Assembly: GCA_944385465.1 (NCBI GenBank)
Contig: CALWXH010000001.1
Span: 1-64,000 of the forward strand
Length of the DNA stretch: 64,000 nucleotides
Reading direction: 5' to 3'
Source of the DNA: an uncultured Oscillospiraceae bacterium
GTDB lineage: Bacteria > Bacillota > Clostridia > Oscillospirales > Oscillospiraceae
How positions within the stretch are numbered: the first letter of the stretch is position 1; the number at the start of each line of letters is the position of its first letter. The translations under genes were made by a program, and so were the position numbers. Positions 28,505 to 35,647 of the stretch are shown here, piece by piece. The notes beneath the pieces are model-generated. The model was not told the DNA's origin. It saw only the letters and a program-made list of their open reading frames with translations, and did not search any database.

Positions 28505-29662
28505 ATGGAGTTCCAGACCTACTTTTACGGCGGCGAGACGGAACAAGACAGCCCGGAAGCCGCCCGGCTGCGAAGGCTGGTGGCCAGCCCGGCTGCCGGC
28601 CGGGTCATGGGACTGGTGGCGGACAGTCCGCCGGGGCGATGGAACCGGAGAGAACTGGAGGCCCGGTTCGGCCCGGAACTGGTGGGCGGCCTGCTGCTGG
28701 CCGGGACACTGCGGGAGGAGAACGGCGGGGTCTGGCTGGACTGCCCGGTTTTTCTGGAAGGGGATCTGGAGCCGCTGCGCCGGCTCACCGGCCGGAGGGC
28801 GGAGGAGATCGCCGCCCGGCTGCGTCCCCTGCAAGGCCGGATGGAGGAGTTGATGGCCGCCCTTCCCAACGGCGTCCCGCCCGGGGAAAACCTCTACCAC
28901 CTGCTGTGCGGCGGTGTGTTTGACGGACGTTATTTCGACGCGCTGGAGGGGGAGGGGCTGGCGGCGGTCCGCCGGGACCGGGCGCTGCCGGACGTGGTGA
29001 CCCTCTACCAGCGGGGGACCGCCCTGGAGCGGTGGAGCCGGTCCCTGCTGTGCTCTTACAACCGCTATGGAACGCCAGCGGGGATCTTCCAGTCCTTCGG
29101 GGACTGTGCCGGGGACCGCTGGGATTTCTACCGGGTGGCCAGGCAGCTGGAGACCGGGGCGCTGGAGGATGCCGCGCTGATCCCCCTCTCCCGGCAGGCG
29201 CTGGTGGAGGGGTACCTGGCGCTGGCAGCCGGGAAACCTGTGAGCCCCCGGGCCCTGGCCTGCCTGGAACGCTTCGGCTATGCCCGGGCGGGGCGGCCCT
29301 GTGTCCCCATCTATGTCTGGGCGGAGGACCGGCCGGTGCTGGAGGCGCTGTTCCTGCTGGTCCGGCTGGCGGCGGACGCCCTGGTGCGGGAAGCGCTCAC
29401 CGACCTGCGAAGCTGCGCCGGACTTACGGCAAACCGGCACCGGGTGGCCGTGGCGGAGACCGCCAACGAGGTGTATCATCTGCTGTTCGGCCAGGTCAAT
29501 GAATGCCTGGTGCGGGACGGCGTGGTGGAAGCGCCGGAGGATCACGGCCCCCAGGGCCGCTATCGCAGGGCGTTTGAAATTCATCAGGGCACGGTTGCCA
29601 GGCCGTGCCCGCCCCGGGGTGAATGGACCCGGGCAGGAGAGACGAAGGAGAGATCGCTATGA
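28505..29662 (+). CDS. Conserved-looking protein of unknown function
   Basis: A 385-residue soluble protein that I do not recognise. The first third looks like a winged-helix fold (NRRELEARFGPELVGGLLLAG followed by a short hairpin). The rest is alpha-helical, with well-spaced aromatic residues and no clear catalytic motif. ATG 28505 has GGGACGGAGGG upstream. It lies 23 nt after the acetyltransferase gene and overlaps murT by four bases, so it belongs to the mnmG-gatD operon. Good codon use and lack of stops support coding. Confidence 0.65.
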   Translation: MEFQTYFYGGETEQDSPEAARLRRLVASPAAGRVMGLVADSPPGRWNRRELEARFGPELVGGLLLAGTLREENGGVWLDCPVFLEGDLEPLRRLTGRRAEEIAARLRPLQGRMEELMAALPNGVPPGENLYHLLCGGVFDGRYFDALEGEGLAAVRRDRALPDVVTLYQRGTALERWSRSLLCSYNRYGTPAGIFQSFGDCAGDRWDFYRVARQLETGALEDAALIPLSRQALVEGYLALAAGKPVSPRALACLERFGYARAGRPCVPIYVWAEDRPVLEALFLLVRLAADALVREALTDLRSCAGLTANRHRVAVAETANEVYHLLFGQVNECLVRDGVVEAPEDHGPQGRYRRAFEIHQGTVARPCPPRGEWTRAGETKERSL

Positions 29663-30990
29663 GAGTATTTCTGGCCATTGTGCTGTGCAAAGTCCTGCGC
29701 CTGGTGGGCAGACTGCTGGGCCGGGGCAGCTCCCTGCCCGGGCAGTTCGCCCTGAAGGTGTGCCCCGACGTGCTGGGCCGGGTGAAGCTGCCCAGGCACA
29801 TCATCGCCGTCACCGGCTCCAACGGGAAGACCTCCACGGTGGAGATGATTGCCGCCATCCTCACCGCCGCCGGGCGGCAGGTGGTGTACAACAAGGAGGG
29901 CTCCAACCAGATCGAGGGGGTGACCACCCTGATCCTGTCCCGGTGCACCCTGGGGAGCAGGGTGCGGGGGGACGTGCTGCTGCTGGAGAGCGACGAGCGC
30001 TATGCCCGCCACACCTTCCGCTGGTTCCACCCCACCCACTTCGTCATCACCAACCTGTACCGGGACCAGCTCACCCGCAACGGCCATCCCCAGTGGGTGT
30101 ATGAGTCCATCCTGCCCGCCATCCACCCGGATGAGACCCTGGTGCTCAACGCCGACGACCCCCTGGTGGCCTGCTTTGCCCGGGGTCACGACCCGGAGAA
30201 GGTGAAGTGGTTCGGCCTGGAGGAGTGCTCCATCAGCACGAAGGAGCACCACGGGGTGTACCACGACGGGCTGCGCTGCCCGGTGTGCGGCGGGAAAATG
30301 GAGTATGACTGCTACCACTACACCCACATCGGCCACTACCGCTGCACCGCTTGCGGCCACAGCCGGCCCAGCCCCGATTTTGCCGTCACCGACCTGGATC
30401 TGGCCCAGGGGCGGCTGACCATCAACGGCGGGGCGCAGCTGGAGCTGGCCTTCCGCAGCATCTACAACGTGTACAACATCCTGGCGGCCTGGTCCGTGTG
30501 CGCCCTGTGCGGCGTGGAGGAGCGGGTGATGGCCGGGGTCATCAACAACTATCTGTTGAAAAACGGCCGGATGGTCACCTTTACCCTGGGCGGGCACAAG
30601 GGCACCCTGCTCACCTCCAAACACGAAAATTCCGTGGCCTATGACACCAACCTGGCCTACATCCAGGGGCTGGATCAGCCCTGTGAGGTGATGGTCATTG
30701 TGGACGCCATCAGCCGGAAGTACTTCACCGGCGAGACCAGCTGGCTGTGGGACATCGACTTTGACCGCCTGGCCTGCGAACATGTACGCCGGGTCTGGCT
30801 GTGCGGGCGGTATGTGAACGATCTGGCCCTGCGCTTTGACTACACCCAGGTGCCCCAGGACAAGCTGGTGCTCCAGCCGGACATCAGGGCGGCGGCTCAG
30901 GCCCTGAAGGAGGAGGGGGACCTGCCCCTGTATGTGGTCACCTGCTTCTCCGACCGGGACAAGCTGCTGGACCTGACCCAGCGGGACTGA
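29659..30990 (+). CDS. murT: Lipid II isoglutaminyl synthase, MurT subunit
   Basis: A 443-residue Mur-ligase-like protein that, with GatD, amidates D-glutamate of peptidoglycan stem peptides. The ATP motif GSNGKTSTVEMIAAIL is at about 53-68. NKEGSN, LESDERY and FVITNLYRDQL are typical Mur ligase segments. The family zinc ribbon is clear as CPVCGG and CTACGH (about 213-236). The C-terminal MurT domain includes SVAYDTNLAYIQ and CFSDRD. Followed 14 nt later by the GatD-like gene. Confidence 0.93.
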   Translation: MRVFLAIVLCKVLRLVGRLLGRGSSLPGQFALKVCPDVLGRVKLPRHIIAVTGSNGKTSTVEMIAAILTAAGRQVVYNKEGSNQIEGVTTLILSRCTLGSRVRGDVLLLESDERYARHTFRWFHPTHFVITNLYRDQLTRNGHPQWVYESILPAIHPDETLVLNADDPLVACFARGHDPEKVKWFGLEECSISTKEHHGVYHDGLRCPVCGGKMEYDCYHYTHIGHYRCTACGHSRPSPDFAVTDLDLAQGRLTINGGAQLELAFRSIYNVYNILAAWSVCALCGVEERVMAGVINNYLLKNGRMVTFTLGGHKGTLLTSKHENSVAYDTNLAYIQGLDQPCEVMVIVDAISRKYFTGETSWLWDIDFDRLACEHVRRVWLCGRYVNDLALRFDYTQVPQDKLVLQPDIRAAAQALKEEGDLPLYVVTCFSDRDKLLDLTQRD

Positions 30991-31004
30991 GGAGGGATTG
31001 GAAC

Positions 31005-31736
31005 ATGGAACTGACCATTGTGCATCTGTACCCGGACTGCATGTCCCTGTACGGGGAGTACGCCAACGTGGCGGTGCTGCGCCGCCACCTGGAGCAGCTG
31101 GGGGTCACGGTGACGGTGCGCACCCCCGGCCTGGACGATGAGCCGGACTTTGCCGGCGCCGGCTTTGTCTACATGGGGGCCGGCACCGAGCGAGGCCAGA
31201 AATGGGCCCTCACCGCCCTGCTGCCCCACGCCCAGGAGCTGAAAGGGCTGCTGGCCCAGGGCGTCCCCGCCCTGTTCACCGGCAACGCCATGGAGCTGCT
31301 GGGGGAGAGCGTCACCGACAAAACCGGCAAGGTGTGGCCCTGCCTGGGCCTGGCGGACTATGCCACCACCGAGACGGACCGGCGGGTGCCGGAGGACGTC
31401 ATCGCCCACACCCCTTTGTGGGAGGAGCCGGTGGTGGGCTTTATGAACAAATGCTCCCACACCGCCGGAGTGACCACCCCCCTCTTTGACCGGCTCACCC
31501 TGGGGGAGGGCAACGAGGGGGAGAAGGGGCCGGAGGGCTATGTGTCCGGCAACCTCTTTGCCACCCATCTCACCGGCCCGGTGCTGGTGAAGAACCCCGC
31601 CTTCCTGCGCCTGATGATCACCCGGATCTTCCAGCACAGCGGCTGGGCCCTGCCGGAGGACATCCCCGCCCTGCCCCACGAGGAGGAGGCCTATCAGGTC
31701 ACCCTGAAGGAGCTGTCCGCCCGGGCGGGGGGCTGA
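31005..31736 (+). CDS. gatD: GatD-like amidotransferase subunit lacking the usual nucleophile
   Basis: A 243-residue class I glutamine-amidotransferase-like protein paired with MurT. It starts ELTIVHLYPDCMSLYGEYAN, typical of GatD/CobQ-type proteins, and the C-terminal SGNLFATHLTGPVLVKNP carries the conserved histidine. The nucleophile elbow, normally LCGGYQLLG-like, reads ALFTGNAMELLG at residues 89-100, so the catalytic cysteine position (about 93) is glycine. The protein may not hydrolyse glutamine, may use free ammonia, or may have another role with MurT. Located directly after murT in the mnmG operon. Confidence 0.85.
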   Translation: MELTIVHLYPDCMSLYGEYANVAVLRRHLEQLGVTVTVRTPGLDDEPDFAGAGFVYMGAGTERGQKWALTALLPHAQELKGLLAQGVPALFTGNAMELLGESVTDKTGKVWPCLGLADYATTETDRRVPEDVIAHTPLWEEPVVGFMNKCSHTAGVTTPLFDRLTLGEGNEGEKGPEGYVSGNLFATHLTGPVLVKNPAFLRLMITRIFQHSGWALPEDIPALPHEEEAYQVTLKELSARAGG

Positions 31737-31771
31737 GCGGCGTTTGGGGATACCCTGCCCAAAGGCAGAGG

Positions 31772-31802
31772 GAAACCGAAAGGTTACATTGTGAAACCGA
31801 AA
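31772..31802 (+). promoter_or_regulatory. Direct repeat upstream of the XRE regulator
   Basis: GAAACCGAAA at 31772-31781 and 31793-31802, exactly two helical turns apart, about 65 nt before the regulator start. A candidate operator for the adjacent XRE protein. Confidence 0.4.
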
Positions 31803-31867
31803 CTCGCTGGCATTTTGGGCCGGAGTTGGGTATGCTGTGGCCATCCTGAATAATGAGGTGAGCGCCC

Positions 31868-32323
31868 ATGAGTATGGGGAGCAAGCTGGCCCAGGCCAGA
31901 CGGAAGAACAATCTGACCCAGGAGCAACTGGCCGAGCAGCTGGGGGTCACCCGCCAGGCGGTGAGCCGGTGGGAGTCCGACACCGCCTACCCGGAGACGG
32001 ACAAGATCGTGCGCATGAGCCAGCTGTTGGGGGTGAGCTGCGACTGGCTGCTCCGGGACGGAGCGGACAGCCCGGAGGGCACCGCGCCGGCGGCCAGCCC
32101 GGTCACTCGTCTGCTGGCCCAGGCGGCGGGCCGGCGGGTGCAGCTGGCCTTTTACGGGGACGAGACCGCGATTCCCTGCGACTGGTGCGTCATCCGGGAG
32201 TTCGACGGCGCCTGGGCCAATGTGGAATTCGTCAAGGAAAAGAAGGGCCAGCGGGAGAACCAGCTCATCCCCCTGTCCTCCATCCGCTCCATCACCTTTA
32301 TAAAGGAAAAGGGGGATGCGTAA
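31868..32323 (+). CDS. XRE-family transcriptional regulator with C-terminal beta domain
   Basis: A 151-residue regulator. The helix-turn-helix is KLAQARRKNNLTQEQLAEQL then GVTRQAVSRWESDTAYPE (about 5-42). The C-terminal 60 residues (GRRVQLAFYGDETAIPCDW onward) form a likely small beta domain that also makes up most of the next gene's product. ATG 31868 has GAGGTG 7 nt upstream. The stop TAA overlaps the next ATG as TAATG, so the two are translationally coupled. Confidence 0.85.
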   Translation: MSMGSKLAQARRKNNLTQEQLAEQLGVTRQAVSRWESDTAYPETDKIVRMSQLLGVSCDWLLRDGADSPEGTAPAASPVTRLLAQAAGRRVQLAFYGDETAIPCDWCVIREFDGAWANVEFVKEKKGQRENQLIPLSSIRSITFIKEKGDA

Positions 32324-32646
32324 TGGACGCTATGGCGGTTTTCGGCTTTTTCGCCTTCTTGATGGTGATTTTCCTGTGGAGCAAGGTCAACCGGCTGGAG
32401 CGGCTGCTGCGGGAAAACGGCATCCGCCCCGTGGGCTCCAAAGACCTGGCCCGCCGCCTGGCGGGGATGACCGGCCAGACCGTCACCCTGACCCTGTACA
32501 GCGACGACTGGGATATGAGCGGCCTTATCTGCCGGGTGCTGGACACCGATGAGGTGTGGGCCCTGGTGCGGGCGGACGAGGGGAAGAAGAAGGAGCGGGA
32601 GATGCTCATCCGGCTGGACAGTGTCAAGAGCGTGAAAAAAGCCTGA
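32323..32646 (+). CDS. Small membrane-anchored partner of the XRE regulator
   Basis: A 107-residue protein. A single transmembrane helix (about 5-20, AVFGFFAFLMVIFLWSKV) is followed by a short coiled region and a cytoplasmic domain. That domain begins GQTVTLTLYSDDWDMSGLICRV and resembles the C-terminal domain of the upstream regulator: similar spacing of G, V, L, Y, D, C, W, KK, E, LI and S residues. The ATG overlaps the regulator stop. I infer a membrane-bound partner or a decoy for the regulator's domain. No family name recognised. Confidence 0.75.
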   Translation: MDAMAVFGFFAFLMVIFLWSKVNRLERLLRENGIRPVGSKDLARRLAGMTGQTVTLTLYSDDWDMSGLICRVLDTDEVWALVRADEGKKKEREMLIRLDSVKSVKKA

Positions 32647-32683
32647 ACGCCCCGCAAAGGCGGGGGAAAACGGAGGGATCATC

Positions 32684-33628
32684 ATGAGCGAACAGTGGCT
32701 GGAGGTCACCCTGCCGGTACCCGCCGGGGAGCTGGACCAGGTGTGCGACGTGCTCACCGCCAACGGCATGACCGGCCTGGTGGTGGAGGAAGAGGGGGAG
32801 TTCCTCCGCTTTCTGGAGCAGAACCGGCAGTTCTGGGACTATGTGGACGAGGGGCTGGCCCAGCGGATGAAGGGGGCCAGCCGGGTGAAGTTCTACGTGC
32901 CGGACAACGAGGAGGGGCAGCGGCTGCTGCGGGCCTACCTCACCGGCCTGGAGCAGTATGAGCCCCAGACCGTCTCCCTCCGGGAGGAGGACTGGGCCAC
33001 CTCCTGGCAGAAGTACTACCAGCCCATCCCCGTGGGAAAGCGGATCTACATCGTGCCCGAGTGGATGCGGGGGCAGAGCGTGCCGGAGGGACGATCGCCG
33101 CTGTATCTCAACCCGGGGCTCACCTTCGGCACCGGCTCCCACGCCACCACCCAGCTGTGCCTGGAGCTGCTGGAGGAGGCGGTGGAGCCCGGCTGCCGGG
33201 TGCTGGACCTGGGGTGCGGTTCGGGCATCCTGGCCATCGCCGCCCTGGCCCTGGGGGCGGAGCACGCCTGCGGGGTGGACATCGACCCCAAGGCGGTGGA
33301 CGTGGCCTATGAAAACGCGGCCATAAACGGCATCGGCAAAGACCGGCTGACGGTGTACGCCGGCAACGTGCTGGGGGACGAGAAGCTGGCCGCCAGGCTG
33401 GAACCGGGGCGCAACCGGGTGGTGCTGGCCAACATCGTGGCCGACGTCATCATCCCCCTGTCCGCCGTGGTGGAGCGATTCCTCACTCCCGACGGGGTGT
33501 TCCTGGCCTCGGGGATCATCGACACCCGGGCGGACGAGGTGGCCGCCGCCATCGGGAAAAACGGCCTGACCATCACCCGGCGGCTGGAGCGGTCCGGCTG
33601 GTGCGCCTTCCGGGCGGAGCGGCGGTGA
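32684..33628 (+). CDS. prmA: Ribosomal protein L11 methyltransferase
   Basis: A 314-residue SAM-dependent methyltransferase that trimethylates ribosomal protein L11. The N-terminal substrate domain contains EDWATSWQKYYQPIPVGKR, typical of PrmA. The SAM motif is DLGCGSGILAIAALALGA with acidic GVDIDPKAV, and LANIVADVIIPL is the N-I-x-A motif. AACGGAGGG lies upstream of ATG 32684. The stop overlaps the GTG of the kinase gene. Confidence 0.96.
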   Translation: MSEQWLEVTLPVPAGELDQVCDVLTANGMTGLVVEEEGEFLRFLEQNRQFWDYVDEGLAQRMKGASRVKFYVPDNEEGQRLLRAYLTGLEQYEPQTVSLREEDWATSWQKYYQPIPVGKRIYIVPEWMRGQSVPEGRSPLYLNPGLTFGTGSHATTQLCLELLEEAVEPGCRVLDLGCGSGILAIAALALGAEHACGVDIDPKAVDVAYENAAINGIGKDRLTVYAGNVLGDEKLAARLEPGRNRVVLANIVADVIIPLSAVVERFLTPDGVFLASGIIDTRADEVAAAIGKNGLTITRRLERSGWCAFRAERR

Positions 33629-34152
33629 AGCGGCTGTTTCTGATCGGCGGGCCCATGGGGGTGGGTAAAACCGCTGTGGGCCGGGCGCTGCAGACCCTGC
33701 TGCCCGGCAGCGTGTTCCTGGACGGGGACTGGTGCTGGGACGCCAATCCCTTTGCCGTCACGCCGGAGACTCAGGCCATGGTGCTGGAGAACATCCGGTT
33801 TCTGCTGGGGCAGTTCCTCCGGTGCTCCGCCTACTCGTCGGTGATCTTCTGCTGGGTGATGCACCGGCAGGACGTGATCGACCAGATCCTCTCCGGCCTG
33901 GAGCTGGCCGGGGTGGAGGTGTGCGCCATCTCCCTCACCGCGGATCCCCAGGCGCTGCGCCGCCGGCTGGAGGGGGACGTGGCCGCCGGGGTCCGGCGGG
34001 CGGACGTGGTGGAGCGCAGCCTGTCCTATCTCCCGCTGTACGACAACCTGGATACCATCAAACTGGACACCACAGACTGCACTCCGGAGCAGGCGGCCCG
34101 GAAGCTGCTTGCCGGTGGGGAGCGGTGGAATAGACTTCGTCCGGACGGCTGA
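33625..34152 (+). CDS. P-loop nucleotide/shikimate-kinase-like protein
   Basis: A 175-residue P-loop protein. Walker A is GGPMGVGKTAVG (about 8-19), followed by VFLDGDWCWDANPF, which resembles the acidic substrate-binding motif of gluconate- or chloramphenicol-kinase-like proteins. The start is GTG 33625, overlapping the prmA stop. The stop lies within the downstream terminator stem. Substrate unknown. Confidence 0.75.
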   Translation: MKRLFLIGGPMGVGKTAVGRALQTLLPGSVFLDGDWCWDANPFAVTPETQAMVLENIRFLLGQFLRCSAYSSVIFCWVMHRQDVIDQILSGLELAGVEVCAISLTADPQALRRRLEGDVAAGVRRADVVERSLSYLPLYDNLDTIKLDTTDCTPEQAARKLLAGGERWNRLRPDG

Positions 34153-34172
34153 CGCGGGCCGTCCGGATTTTT
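34141..34172 (+). terminator. Terminator overlapping the kinase stop codon
   Basis: CCGGACGGC / GCCGTCCGG stem with 8-nt loop, then ATTTTTC. It closes the mnmG-to-kinase gene run. Confidence 0.8.
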
Positions 34173-34299
34173 CCCTTCTGTCCTGCAGAAAATTCCGTGT
34201 TTTCTCTTGTTTTGCGGGGAAAAGAATGATACTATGCTATCATGGACAAAAATTGGGGCGGCGAGAACCGCGGCCACCCGGAACAGGAGAGAATACATT

Positions 34300-35220
34300 A
34301 TGGCGCTGAGAAGTTTTGAATCGATTGTAGAGCGGGCGAAAAACGCCGGGGTCAAGAACCGGGTGGTGATCGCCGGGGCAGACGCGGAAAATATCCTGCT
34401 GGGCGCCTTCCAGGCCCAGGAGGCCGGGTTTGCCAACCTGGTGCTGGTGGGCGAGGCCGGAAAGATCCTGCCCATGCTGGACAAGCTGGGGCTGAAGGAC
34501 AAGCCCTACCGCCTGGTGGAGACCTACCCCGGGGACAATATGACCCAGGTGGCCATTGAGCTGATCAACCGGGGGGAGGGCGACATCCTCATGCGGGGCA
34601 ACGTCCAGACCCGGGAGTTCCTCATGCCCCTGCTGGACAGCCGCAACGGCCTGCGTACCAAGCGCCTGCTCACCCACATTGACCTGGTGACCATGCCGGA
34701 GTACCCCAAGATGATCGCCATCGGCGACGTCACCGTCACCATCCAGCCCAATGTGGCCCAGAAGCGGGACATCATCAACAACATGGTGGACACCCTGCGC
34801 TATGTGGAAGATGAGAAGCCCAACATCGCCCTGCTGGCCCTGGTGGAGCAGCCCAGCTTCCATATGAAGGACACCATCGAGGCCTACGAGCTGGTGCAGG
34901 AGCACAACCGCAAGCCCATCGCCGACTGCGAGCTGGTGGGTCCCATCTCCTACGATCTGATCATGTCCAAGGAGGCCGCCCGCCTCAAGAGCTATGACAA
35001 CCCCCTGTGCGGGGAATTCGACGGCATTGTGGCCCCCTCTCTGCTGGCGGGCAACCTCATCGTCAAGGGCTGGCAGATGCACGCCCACGCCAAGACCTGC
35101 GGCGTGGTCATCGGCGCCAAGATCCGCTGTGCCATCACCTCCCGCAGCGACTCCCCCGAGGTGGCGTTCAACTCCCTGGCCTTCTGCACGATCCTGCCGG
35201 CGCAGTGCCCCTATCTGTAA
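34300..35220 (+). CDS. ptb: Phosphate acyltransferase (phosphate butyryltransferase type)
   Basis: A 306-residue enzyme of the phosphate acetyl/butyryltransferase family, which exchanges acyl-CoA with acyl phosphate. MALRSFESIVERAKN is the typical Ptb start. EAGFANLVLVGEAGKI, GDILMRGNVQTREFL, and the C-terminal segment VAPSLLAGNLIVKGW match the family. No butyrate kinase gene is adjacent, so the link to butyrate formation is inference. Start has AGGAGAG upstream. Confidence 0.88.
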   Translation: MALRSFESIVERAKNAGVKNRVVIAGADAENILLGAFQAQEAGFANLVLVGEAGKILPMLDKLGLKDKPYRLVETYPGDNMTQVAIELINRGEGDILMRGNVQTREFLMPLLDSRNGLRTKRLLTHIDLVTMPEYPKMIAIGDVTVTIQPNVAQKRDIINNMVDTLRYVEDEKPNIALLALVEQPSFHMKDTIEAYELVQEHNRKPIADCELVGPISYDLIMSKEAARLKSYDNPLCGEFDGIVAPSLLAGNLIVKGWQMHAHAKTCGVVIGAKIRCAITSRSDSPEVAFNSLAFCTILPAQCPYL

Positions 35221-35235
35221 AGAAACCGGATTTCC

Positions 35236-35270
35236 CACGGCCCGCGGAGCTCCGCGGGCCGTGCCATTTT
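35236..35270 (+). terminator. Terminator after ptb
   Basis: A perfect 28-bp palindrome (CACGGCCCGCGGAG and its complement, 35236-35263) followed by CCATTTTG. Confidence 0.75.
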
Positions 35271-35312
35271 GTGCCGCCGGGCCGATTTTCGCCTTTTCGG
35301 AGGGAAAAAGTG

Positions 35313-35341
35313 TTGACAAATCCCGTTGAGGTGGATAAGAT
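35313..35341 (+). promoter_or_regulatory. Promoter of the ileS T-box transcript
   Basis: TTGACA (35313-35318), 17 nt, TAAGAT (35336-35341), starting the leader of the T-box. Confidence 0.75.
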
Positions 35342-35344
35342 AAG

Positions 35345-35606
35345 GAAGTTCAATGGCTTTGAGCAGGACGAGTACCCGGCCCAACCCCATCAGAGAGCCG
35401 CTTGTATGGTGTGAGAGCGGCGGGGCGACTCCGGCGAAGATCCCCTGTGAGCCGCGGACCCAACGGGCAAAGCGCCCCAGTAGGCTCCGCCGGGTGTCCC
35501 CGTTACAGGACGAATCGAGGGGCCGTGCTTCTGCGCGCGGCAACGAGAGTGGTACCGCAGAGGTCAGCGCGCCTTTGTCTCTCACGGAGGGACAAAGGCG
35601 CTTTTT
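35345..35606 (+). promoter_or_regulatory. T-box riboswitch controlling ileS (isoleucine)
   Basis: The leader contains the stem I base motif GACGAGTAC (near 35369), the AGAGAGCC / GAGAGCGG distal region, and the T-box sequence AGAGTGGTACCGCAG at 35546-35560. A terminator stem GCGCCTTTGTC / GACAAAGGCGC then TTTTT lies at 35569-35606. An ATC within GAAGATCCCC (35440-35442) on the 3' side of stem I is the probable specifier codon, matching isoleucine. Uncharged tRNA-Ile would stabilise the antiterminator and allow ileS transcription. Confidence 0.93.
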
Positions 35607-35647
35607 GTCTGTACGCACATTTTGTCATAGAGAAGGAGAAACGACCC

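Noticed and set aside
35546..35560. Non-consensus T-box bases as a novelty
   Set aside because: AGAGTGGTACCGCAG is within the normal range of T-box sequences and the specifier and terminator are as expected.
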